A DNA stretch of 12,641 nucleotides. It comes from Dysgonomonas sp. Lineage in GTDB: Bacteria; Bacteroidota; Bacteroidia; Bacteroidales; Dysgonomonadaceae. Under the pieces are notes generated by a model, which was not told the origin of the DNA, ran no database searches, and saw only the letters and a program-made list of their open reading frames with translations. The translations under genes and the position numbers were made by a program. Location of the stretch: the NCBI GenBank assembly GCA_003523545.1, contig DQAM01000140.1, positions 1-12,641 on the forward strand. Reading direction: 5' to 3'. Positions 7,053 to 12,641 of this stretch are shown one piece after another (positions within the stretch are counted from its first letter, which is position 1; every line of letters begins with the position of its first letter).

Positions 7053-7080
7053 ATATAACACCTTATGCAATTAAACTGTA

Positions 7081-7536
7081 ATGAAAATACGCGAATATAA
7101 TCAAAAGGATAAAGACGCTGTAATAGATATATTACGCTTGAATACTCCTGCTTATTTCTCCCCCGATGAAGAAGAGGATTTAAAACATTATCTGGAGGAA
7201 GAAATTGAGCATTACTATGTAATAGAAATTGATAATAATGTGGTTGCCTGCGGTGGTTTCAACTTATTGGACGGCGGTATCAGGGCGGCACTTTCGTGGG
7301 ATATAATACATCCCGGTTATCAGGGAAAAGGCTTGGGCACTAATCTCACTAAGTTCAGAATACAAAGGATAAAAGAAATCGAAACTGTGAAAACTATCTC
7401 CGTGCGTACTTCCCAGTTTGTATATCCTTTTTATGAGAAATGCGGCCTCATATTGCGTGAGGTTAAAAAAGATTTCTGGGCCGAAGGTTACGATATGTAC
7501 TTTCTCAGCAACGATAAAGATGCTCTTCCCGGTTAG
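7081..7536 (+). CDS. GNAT family N-acetyltransferase
   Basis: GNAT enzymes transfer an acetyl group from acetyl-CoA to an amine of a small molecule or protein, in the cytoplasm. The 151 residues cover a single GNAT domain of usual size. The acetyl-CoA pyrophosphate-binding loop (motif A) is HPGYQGKGLG at 77-86, with the Q-x-x-G-x-G core at Gln81, Gly84 and Gly86. Motif B appears as PFYEKCGL at 116-123. The acceptor cannot be predicted. It is preceded by a long leader with two hairpins. Its stop codon overlaps the end of the convergent cysteine desulfidase gene (last four bases shared, 7533-7536). Confidence 0.85.
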   Translation: MKIREYNQKDKDAVIDILRLNTPAYFSPDEEEDLKHYLEEEIEHYYVIEIDNNVVACGGFNLLDGGIRAALSWDIIHPGYQGKGLGTNLTKFRIQRIKEIETVKTISVRTSQFVYPFYEKCGLILREVKKDFWAEGYDMYFLSNDKDALPG

Positions 7537-8825
7537 TTTTTCTTATTGATCATAATATCGAGAACCAGTTCGTCGGTCTGGCACATCCCGCGCGCGCCTA
7601 TATCGGTCAGGTTTCGTATACATTGATCTACATCCTCATCTATTATCCCTTCTACGGAAGTAACGCATTTTTGCTCCATAGCCAGCATAGCCGAAAGGAC
7701 TGCTGTGGATGCCCCGCTGGTAACCTTCATGGCGCAACTGGGTTTTGCTCCGTCACAAATCATTCCGGTAAGGTTGGCGATCATGTTTTTAACCGCATAA
7801 CATATTTGCTCGTAACATCCACCCATAAGATAGGTTATCCCGCAGCTTGATCCTGTCGCAGCCACCACACAACCGCACAAAGCAGATAATCTTCCCAGGC
7901 TTTGTTTGATATATATTACCAGCAGGTTGCTAAGGGTAAGTGCCCGGATCAGCTCTTCTTCGGTTTTTTCGTTTTCTTCGGCGTAAATCATAACAGGAAG
8001 CGTTGCTGAAATTCCCTGATTGCCGCTTCCGGAGTTTGTCATGACGGGTATCATCGCACCTGCCATGCGTGCATCGCATGCAGCAGAGGTATAGGAGAGT
8101 ATATGAGCAAAAGTATTGTCGCCGATGATTTTACGTTCGGTATCCCCTAGTAATATACGTCCAAGGTTGTGTCCGTAATCACCAATGAAAGATTTTTCAG
8201 CGGCGGCTTTATTCATCCGCCCGGCCTCCAGTATGAACTTTATCTCATCGACGGGAGTTTCCATTGCAAAATCGTATACTTTGCGCATCGACAGGCAGAG
8301 GATTTCGTTATCCCGGCTTTGATTCTCTCCTTCGTCCGGAGGGGCTATAAGTAATATTTCTTCATTCCGGGCAATGTAGGCATAATGCTTATGGCCGCCT
8401 GCTATTATGACAACAGCTTTATCTTCTCCCGAAAAGCATACAGCCTCGATATACAATTTTTCGCTGATATCTTTTTTAAGCGCAATATGTATTTTCTCTT
8501 GTTCGATCCACTTCCTGCCTTCTTCCACATCAGCCGGTGTAAGGTCTTTCAATACTTCCAGGTTATAGTCGGATTTACCGCATATTGCGCCTAACGCTAT
8601 TGCGATAGGAAGGCCGATCATCCCGGTGCCCGGTATACCAACCCCCATTGCGTTTTTTAAAACATTCGCACTTAACCGGACTTCTATTCTTTCAGGGATG
8701 CTTCCGAGAGTTTCTGCAGCCTTCGATACACATAATGCCACAGCGATAGGTTCAGTACATCCGATAGCCGGAATAACTTCCTGGTTTATAAGGCTGATAA
8801 TTTTGCTTCTTTCTTCAGGATTCAT
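7533..8825 (-). CDS. cyuA: L-cysteine desulfidase / L-serine dehydratase-like [4Fe-4S] enzyme (CyuA/YhaM, UPF0597 family)
   Basis: Members of this cytoplasmic family break L-cysteine into pyruvate, ammonia and sulfide, and are related to the iron-sulfur L-serine dehydratases. The 430 residues match E. coli CyuA (YhaM, 436) along the whole length. Shared signatures are PAIGCTEPI (19-27, with Cys23 as the likely catalytic base), LKNAMGVGIPGTGMIGLP (56-73), DARMAGA (251-257) and NSGSGNQGI (264-272). Three cysteines have the spacing expected for the [4Fe-4S] ligands: Cys317 (LSALCG), Cys357 and Cys364 (MICDGAKPSC). A -7 box lies about 50 bases upstream. It is convergent with the GNAT gene with a 4-base overlap, leaving no room for a terminator between them. 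Substrate preference (cysteine versus serine or another beta-substituted amino acid) is not settled by sequence. Confidence 0.9.
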   Translation of the reverse strand: MNPEERSKIISLINQEVIPAIGCTEPIAVALCVSKAAETLGSIPERIEVRLSANVLKNAMGVGIPGTGMIGLPIAIALGAICGKSDYNLEVLKDLTPADVEEGRKWIEQEKIHIALKKDISEKLYIEAVCFSGEDKAVVIIAGGHKHYAYIARNEEILLIAPPDEGENQSRDNEILCLSMRKVYDFAMETPVDEIKFILEAGRMNKAAAEKSFIGDYGHNLGRILLGDTERKIIGDNTFAHILSYTSAACDARMAGAMIPVMTNSGSGNQGISATLPVMIYAEENEKTEEELIRALTLSNLLVIYIKQSLGRLSALCGCVVAATGSSCGITYLMGGCYEQICYAVKNMIANLTGMICDGAKPSCAMKVTSGASTAVLSAMLAMEQKCVTSVEGIIDEDVDQCIRNLTDIGARGMCQTDELVLDIMINKKN

Positions 8826-8876
8826 TCAGTATTAACAGATTTATCTTAATATTTATTATTTATCCGGTTTACATTT

Positions 8877-8907
8877 CAAAAGTAATGAATTTTGTGAAGA
8901 GTAAAAA
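8877..8907 (-). promoter_or_regulatory. Candidate promoter of cyuA
   Basis: The minus strand reads TACTTTTG at 8884-8877, a perfect TAnnTTTG -7 box. About 18 bases further upstream is a TTTTT run (8907-8903) standing in for the -33 TTTG. The start point would fall near 8870, giving a leader of about 45 bases. Confidence 0.45.
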
Positions 8908-8990
8908 TGCGCGAAATAGGAGAACCCAGAATTTAATTATTGTTTAATTCAATTAAAAAATGACAATTATCCAATTTGTTAATCTTTTGC

Positions 8991-9022
8991 TTTGCATATT
9001 CTACTATTTTTTCTTAAATATG
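8991..9022 (+). promoter_or_regulatory. Candidate promoter of the Gfo/Idh-DUF1080 cluster
   Basis: TTTG at 8991-8994 is followed after exactly 20 bases by TAAATATG at 9015-9022, which differs from the TAnnTTTG consensus at one base. Spacing fits the Bacteroidetes promoter (19-21 bases). A second TTTG at 8986-8989 gives a longer spacing. Confidence 0.4.
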
Positions 9023-9244
9023 TATCCAAATTTACAGTTTGGGAATATTGAAGGTGATTACACTTTTATTTATGAATTTAACAAAAATTATTTATGGTTC
9101 TGTTTTAATTTCATAATCATGGATATTGTTATATTTCCAAGGAAAATAATCGGGTCGATATACTGAAAAACAAGGGGAAGATGTTCCCGTAGAAAATATA
9201 AGATACCTAAAAACATATTTATTAATCTACAAAAAAGAAAAATT

Positions 9245-10717
9245 ATGGCATCAGGCATGACGAGGAGAAAGTTCCTCAGAACAGGAGCTACGGCTGTCGC
9301 CGGTTTAACGGTGGTTCCCAGTACGGTATTGGGAATGAAATTCGGCCATGTAGCCCCCAGCGACAAACTTAACATTCTCGGTGTAGGTGTAGGCGGACGC
9401 GGATTCGGCGTCCTCAAAAACATGGAAAGCCAGAATATCATCGGATTGGCCGATGTAGACTGGAAATACAGTGAAGGAGTATTCAAACATTATGCACAAG
9501 CTAAAAAGTATCAGGATTACCGCAAAATGTTCGAAGAACTAGGTGATTCGGCTGATGCGGTGATGGTAGCCACAGCAGACCATACCCATGCTATAGTAGC
9601 TGCCGAAGCTATGACAATGGGAAAGCACGTTTATGTTGAAAAACCTTTGACACATACAGTGTATGAATCACGGCTGCTTACAAAACTCGCAGACAAATAC
9701 AAAGTGGCTACCCAGATGGGTAACCAGGGAGCATCCGGAGAAGGGGTACGTAAAGTATGCGAATGGATATGGAACGGGGAAATAGGCGAAATCACCAAAG
9801 TGGAGGCTTTCACCGACCGCCCAATATGGCCCCAGGGACTGAATGTACCCGATAAAGTGGAAAAAGTACCTAAGACTCTCAATTGGGACCTGTTTATAGG
9901 GCCTGCAAAATTCCGTGAATACAATTCTATCTATACGCCTTGGAACTGGCGCGGATGGTGGGATTTCGGAACGGGAGCACTGGGAGACATGGCTTGTCAT
10001 ATCCTCCACCCTGTATTTAAAGGACTTAAATTAGGTTATCCGACTAAGGTACAAGGCAGCTCTACATTGCTGCTAACAGATTGTGCTCCGGTAGCCCAGA
10101 CTGTGAAGTTTACATTCCCTGCGCGCGACAATATGCCTAAAGTAGCGATGCCCGAAGTGGATGTAATTTGGTATGACGGAGGACTGAAACCTATGCGCCC
10201 TGAAGGATTCCCTGCTAATAAAGATATGAATGATTCGGGTGGCGGCGTAATCTTCCACGGAACAAAAGATACGTTGATCTGCGGTTCTTACGGAAAAGAT
10301 CCATGGTTATTGTCGGGACGTACGCCTAATGCGCCGAAAGTTTTGAGGGAAGTAACTACGACGCACGAAATGGATTGGGTACGTGCTTGTAAAGAAAGCG
10401 CAGGAAGCCGTATCGAAACAGCCTCTCCTTTCAGCGAAGCAGGTCCTTTCAACGAAATGGTGGTTATGGGTGTGCTTGCCGTTAGATTACAGGCGTTGAA
10501 CCAGGTACTCGAATGGGACGGTGAAAACATGCGTTTCACCAACATAGACCCCAATGCTATGATAGAGACTGTCATCAAAGACGGGTTTACTATTAAAGAC
10601 GGACATCCTTCTTTCGATAAGACAAAAACAGAGCCGTTCAATGCCCAGGCATTTGCGCAGGAACTTATCAAGCATACATACCGCACGGGTTGGAAACTGC
10701 CCGATATGCCGAGATAA
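9245..10717 (+). CDS. Tat-exported Gfo/Idh/MocA family oxidoreductase (probable sugar/glycoside dehydrogenase)
   Basis: This is an NAD(P)-dependent sugar oxidoreductase of the glucose-fructose oxidoreductase type, exported folded with its cofactor through the Tat pathway. The N-terminus has a clear twin-arginine signal: TRRKFLRTGA at 6-15 (Arg7-Arg8), a mild hydrophobic stretch, and a likely cut or anchor region near residue 30. The Rossmann loop is GVGVGGRGFG (46-55), the family motif EKPLTH is at 132-137, and GALGDMACHILHP (244-256) carries the Asp248 and His252 pair at the usual active-site position. The 490 residues include both the nucleotide-binding and the C-terminal substrate domain. 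It is followed after 38 bases by the DUF1080 lipoprotein gene, so it probably oxidises a glycoside, likely at C3, to feed that enzyme. An alternative start at Met5 (9257) would not change the Tat motif. Confidence 0.88.
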   Translation: MASGMTRRKFLRTGATAVAGLTVVPSTVLGMKFGHVAPSDKLNILGVGVGGRGFGVLKNMESQNIIGLADVDWKYSEGVFKHYAQAKKYQDYRKMFEELGDSADAVMVATADHTHAIVAAEAMTMGKHVYVEKPLTHTVYESRLLTKLADKYKVATQMGNQGASGEGVRKVCEWIWNGEIGEITKVEAFTDRPIWPQGLNVPDKVEKVPKTLNWDLFIGPAKFREYNSIYTPWNWRGWWDFGTGALGDMACHILHPVFKGLKLGYPTKVQGSSTLLLTDCAPVAQTVKFTFPARDNMPKVAMPEVDVIWYDGGLKPMRPEGFPANKDMNDSGGGVIFHGTKDTLICGSYGKDPWLLSGRTPNAPKVLREVTTTHEMDWVRACKESAGSRIETASPFSEAGPFNEMVVMGVLAVRLQALNQVLEWDGENMRFTNIDPNAMIETVIKDGFTIKDGHPSFDKTKTEPFNAQAFAQELIKHTYRTGWKLPDMPR

Positions 10718-10755
10718 TTGAGGATTGTATTTTAACTAATTAAAATAAAAGGAAA

Positions 10756-11646
10756 ATGAAAAAAATATTTTATGGTATAGGATGTTTCATGATAGCAGGT
10801 GCATTTGTAGCCTGCGGAGGTGGAACGTCCTCAAATGAGAAGAAAACCGAAGAAGCTAAAACCGAGACGGAAACAGAAACCGCTAAAATCCCGGAATATG
10901 AAGTGCTGGATAAGCCTCAGGTAGACCTTTCTAAATACCAGACAGATAAGGATGGTTATATCATCATTTTTGATGGGAAATCCATGGACGGATGGCGTGG
11001 ATATGGTAAAGATGAAATACCAAGTAGGTGGACGATCGACAACGGAGCTATTAAATTTAGCGGATCAGGTGGCGGAGAAGCCCAGGACGGGAGCGGCGGA
11101 GATATTATTTTCGCTCATAAATTCAAGAACTTTGAACTGGAACTGGAATATAAAGTATCTAAAGGAGGAAATTCCGGTATTTTCTATCTGGCTCAGGAAG
11201 TAATGGCTAAAGATCCTAAAACCGGAGAAATGAGGCTGGAGCCTATTTATATTTCTTCGCCTGAGGCTCAGGTACTTGATAATGAAAACCATCCGGATGC
11301 AAAGCTGGGTGTGGACGGCAATCGTAAATCTATGTCGCTTTATGATATGATTCCTGCCAAGCCTCAGAATGCCAAGCCTTTCGGCGAATGGAACAAAGCT
11401 AAGATAATGGTATATAAAGGAACTGTAGTTCATGGACAGAACGATGAGAATGTGCTCGAATACCATTTATGGACACAGCAATGGACAGACATGCTCCAGG
11501 CAAGCAAATTTAGTGAGGAAAAATGGCCTTTGGCTTTCGAATTACTGAATAATGTAGGAGGTTCTGAACGTCAAGGCTACATCGGATTACAAGATCATGG
11601 TGATGATGTATGGTTCCGCAATATAAAAGTTAAAGTCTTAGATTAA
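10756..11646 (+). CDS. DUF1080 lipoprotein (3-keto-disaccharide hydrolase family)
   Basis: The DUF1080 domain (now named 3-keto-disaccharide hydrolase) has a concanavalin-like jelly-roll fold and cleaves glycosides whose ring has been oxidised to a 3-keto sugar. The 296-residue protein starts with a lipoprotein signal ending in FVAC at Cys20, followed by GGGTSS and a charged low-complexity linker rich in Glu, Thr and Lys (29-44). The domain occupies about 65-295. It opens with GYIIIFDGKSMDGW (67-80), the family hallmark, then SGGDIIFAHKFKNFELELEYK (split over 113-133) and GGNSGIFYLAQE (137-148). It ends with GYIGLQDHGDDVWFRNIKVK, which is typical. Directly after the lipid cysteine there is no acidic surface-export signal, so a periplasm-facing position is more likely than the cell surface. 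Hydrolase versus lyase chemistry is not decided by sequence. Confidence 0.88.
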   Translation: MKKIFYGIGCFMIAGAFVACGGGTSSNEKKTEEAKTETETETAKIPEYEVLDKPQVDLSKYQTDKDGYIIIFDGKSMDGWRGYGKDEIPSRWTIDNGAIKFSGSGGGEAQDGSGGDIIFAHKFKNFELELEYKVSKGGNSGIFYLAQEVMAKDPKTGEMRLEPIYISSPEAQVLDNENHPDAKLGVDGNRKSMSLYDMIPAKPQNAKPFGEWNKAKIMVYKGTVVHGQNDENVLEYHLWTQQWTDMLQASKFSEEKWPLAFELLNNVGGSERQGYIGLQDHGDDVWFRNIKVKVLD

Positions 11647-11662
11647 AGAAAACTAATCAATA

Positions 11663-11715
11663 TGTTATTGTGGTTCAGATCCGTAGATTTCTGCGGGTCT
11701 GAACTGTGAATAACA
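11663..11715 (+). other. Long stem-loop between the DUF1080 and DoxX genes
   Basis: An inner 14-pair stem (11673-11686 with 11691-11704, two G-U pairs, ATTT loop) is topped onto an outer 7-pair stem (TGTTATT 11663-11669 with AATAACA 11709-11715), separated by a small internal loop (GTG against TGTG). Both non-Watson-Crick positions are G-U in the plus-strand RNA but would be A-C mismatches in the minus-strand RNA, so selection on the plus transcript is likely. No T-run follows, so it is not a standard rho-independent terminator. It may be an mRNA-stabilising or processing element that sets DUF1080 expression apart from the downstream genes, or a degenerate terminator. Confidence 0.6.
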
Positions 11716-11746
11716 ATAAGCAAATAAAATAACTCTCATTCTTAAA

Positions 11747-12247
11747 ATGACTATTTCCACATCGTATTCACGCTCCCAGACCTTTTGGCTGGTTATCCTT
11801 CGGCTTCTTATCGGCTGGCATTTCCTGTACGAGGGACTGGTAAAACTAATAAGTCCAAGCTGGACGGCTTATCCTTACCTCATGGATTCTCAGGGTTTCC
11901 TTGCGGATATGTTTCACGGGATAGCCCAGAATTCTACATTATTGGATATCTCTAATATTATTAATGTATACGGGCTGACACTGATCGGGTTGTGCCTTAT
12001 ATTAGGCAGTTTTGCACGTATAGCATCTGCCGGGGGCATTGTTTTCCTATTGCTTTATTATCTTTCGCATCCGCCTTATATAGGTTCGGATTATATGATG
12101 CCTACCGAAGGTTCATACCTGTGGATCGATAAAAATGTAATAGAAATGGGTGCGCTTATGGTACTTATCTACTTCCCGACATCCCGGATAATAGGACTGG
12201 ACAGGTACATTTCCCGATTAACAAACCGTATAAGTAAGAAAGCATAA
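11747..12247 (+). CDS. DoxX-like four-helix membrane protein
   Basis: DoxX/DoxD-type proteins are small four-helix inner-membrane proteins; relatives form part of thiosulfate:quinone oxidoreductases or act with redox enzymes, but most have no assigned reaction. The 166 residues show helices near 14-34, 73-88, 92-108 and 131-147. The hallmark RLLIGWHFLYEGLVKL sits at 19-34 in the first helix. Between the first and second helices is a loop with SPSWTAYPYL (36-45), and between the third and fourth a loop with HPPYIGSDY (108-116). It follows the stem-loop after the DUF1080 gene and overlaps the next oxidoreductase gene by one base (TAATG), so it is translationally coupled to it. From this I infer a role as membrane partner, perhaps electron acceptor, of the exported oxidoreductase. 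That role is not shown by sequence. Confidence 0.8.
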   Translation: MTISTSYSRSQTFWLVILRLLIGWHFLYEGLVKLISPSWTAYPYLMDSQGFLADMFHGIAQNSTLLDISNIINVYGLTLIGLCLILGSFARIASAGGIVFLLLYYLSHPPYIGSDYMMPTEGSYLWIDKNVIEMGALMVLIYFPTSRIIGLDRYISRLTNRISKKA

Positions 12248-12641
12248 TGAATTCTCAAGAGAGTAATAAATCTGGCGATAAAAACATAAATAAAGCGAAA
12301 GATAATCATCCCGAATCGCAAGGTCGGCGCGATATGCTCAAGGCATTAGTTACCGTGCCGGTAGTGGGGGCTATGGCTTACGGGATATATAAAAAGCAGA
12401 AATTCGACAAGTCGCAGCGAGACGTAAGCGATGTATTCAGCCTGAGTAAAGAAAGTGCGAAGATTGCAGAACTGCAGCCCGGGGGCGAACTGATAAGGCT
12501 GGGTATCATAGGATGTGGAATCAGGGGAAAACAATTGCTGAGGGCTTTGGGTTTCGCTACTCCCGAGTATTTGCAGACCCGGATAGATGCAGCTAAAAAA
12601 GACAAAAAAGATACTCGTTACAAAGACTTTAAGGAACAAGA
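12247..12641 (+). CDS. Second Gfo/Idh/MocA family oxidoreductase with Tat-like N-terminus, 3' end outside window
   Basis: The frame is open from the ATG at 12247 to the window end, giving 131 residues of a protein that should be about 450-500. The first 26 residues are polar. They are followed by GRRDMLKALVTVP (26-38), a twin-arginine type motif with a short hydrophobic segment to about residue 48, then KKQKFDK. The long polar front suggests either an unusually long Tat signal or an N-terminal membrane anchor. After a charged linker, the Rossmann start is LIRLGIIGCGIRGKQL (82-97), with the glycines at 86, 89, 91 and 94. The start codon overlaps the doxX stop (TAATG), which supports this start and coupling to doxX. 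It is a second, different Gfo/Idh enzyme from the one at 9245. The two may catalyse opposite redox steps or act on different ends of a substrate. Catalytic residues lie beyond the window. Confidence 0.8.
   Translation, partial: MNSQESNKSGDKNINKAKDNHPESQGRRDMLKALVTVPVVGAMAYGIYKKQKFDKSQRDVSDVFSLSKESAKIAELQPGGELIRLGIIGCGIRGKQLLRALGFATPEYLQTRIDAAKKDKKDTRYKDFKEQ

Larger units (their letters stand above)
6860..7080. other. Divergent intergenic region between the channel gene and the GNAT gene
   Basis: This 221-base gap separates two divergent genes. It holds a -7 box for each direction, a 7-base-arm palindrome overlapping or abutting both promoters, and two perfect stem-loops in the leader of the rightward gene. 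Each is listed separately. No credible small gene was found in it. Confidence 0.7.
8826..9244. other. Divergent intergenic region between cyuA and the Gfo/Idh gene
   Basis: These 419 bases are very AT-rich. They contain one promoter candidate for each flanking gene (8877-8907 minus, 8991-9022 plus) and short AT inverted repeats such as TTTAATT-C-AATTAAA around 8943-8957. A 68-codon reading frame at 8960-9166 is judged spurious. If the rightward promoter is right, the Gfo/Idh mRNA has an untranslated leader of over 200 bases, in which I see no strong hairpin. Confidence 0.55.

Noticed and set aside
6998..7062. tRNA-like look of the GNAT leader (a TAGTGTAGTGGTTGA stretch resembling a D-arm)
   Set aside because: The following stem has a 6- or 8-base loop rather than a 5-base stem with a 7-base anticodon loop; there is no TTCGA T-loop and no acceptor stem.
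8943..8957. TTTAATT-C-AATTAAA inverted repeat as a terminator
   Set aside because: It is all A/T apart from the centre, has a one-base loop, and lies upstream of both flanking genes rather than after one.
8960..9166. 68-codon plus-strand reading frame in the gap between cyuA and the Gfo/Idh gene
   Set aside because: It is extremely AT-rich with Phe, Tyr, Ile and Asn runs as expected from non-coding AT DNA, it has no recognisable motif, and the likely Gfo/Idh promoter lies inside it.

Overview
The window looks like a chromosomal segment of a Bacteroidota bacterium, most likely order Bacteroidales (a Dysgonomonas- or Parabacteroides-like organism is a guess). The reasons are moderate GC with very AT-rich intergenic DNA, starts without strong Shine-Dalgarno sequences, several TAnnTTTG-type -7 boxes (the Bacteroidetes promoter signature), and family types common there: a Tat-exported Gfo/Idh/MocA oxidoreductase paired with a DUF1080 lipoprotein, LutABC, and a TIGR03916-type radical SAM protein. 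I see no mobile elements, CRISPR arrays, rRNA or tRNA genes.

Left edge (1-968, minus): the N-terminal 322 residues of a radical SAM protein of the putative DNA modification/repair family. Its usual partner, a uracil-DNA-glycosylase-like protein, would lie just outside the window.

Lactaldehyde/lactate block (1234-5461, plus): aldA, a rho-independent terminator, then lutA-lutB-lutC joined by ATGA overlaps. Together they would take L-lactaldehyde, the C3 product of L-fucose or L-rhamnose breakdown, to L-lactate and then pyruvate. A CDP-alcohol phosphatidyltransferase gene (5493-6068) follows closely and may share the transcript.

Middle (6077-8825): a minus-strand single-domain voltage-gated cation channel (BacNaV/CavMr type) is divergent from a plus-strand GNAT acetyltransferase. 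The 221-base gap between them holds divergent -7 boxes, a palindrome, and two strong RNA hairpins with an alternative fold in the GNAT leader. The GNAT gene ends tail-to-tail, with a 4-base overlap, with a minus-strand [4Fe-4S] L-cysteine desulfidase/L-serine dehydratase-like enzyme (CyuA family).

Right part (9245-12641, plus): a sugar-oxidation cluster. It holds a Tat-signal Gfo/Idh/MocA oxidoreductase, a DUF1080 (3-keto-disaccharide hydrolase family) lipoprotein, a 53-base stem-loop, a DoxX-like four-helix membrane protein, and a second Tat-type Gfo/Idh oxidoreductase overlapping doxX by one base (TAATG) and cut by the window end. The set suggests extracytoplasmic oxidation of glycosides to 3-keto sugars followed by cleavage, with DoxX as a possible membrane redox partner. 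That last link is inference.
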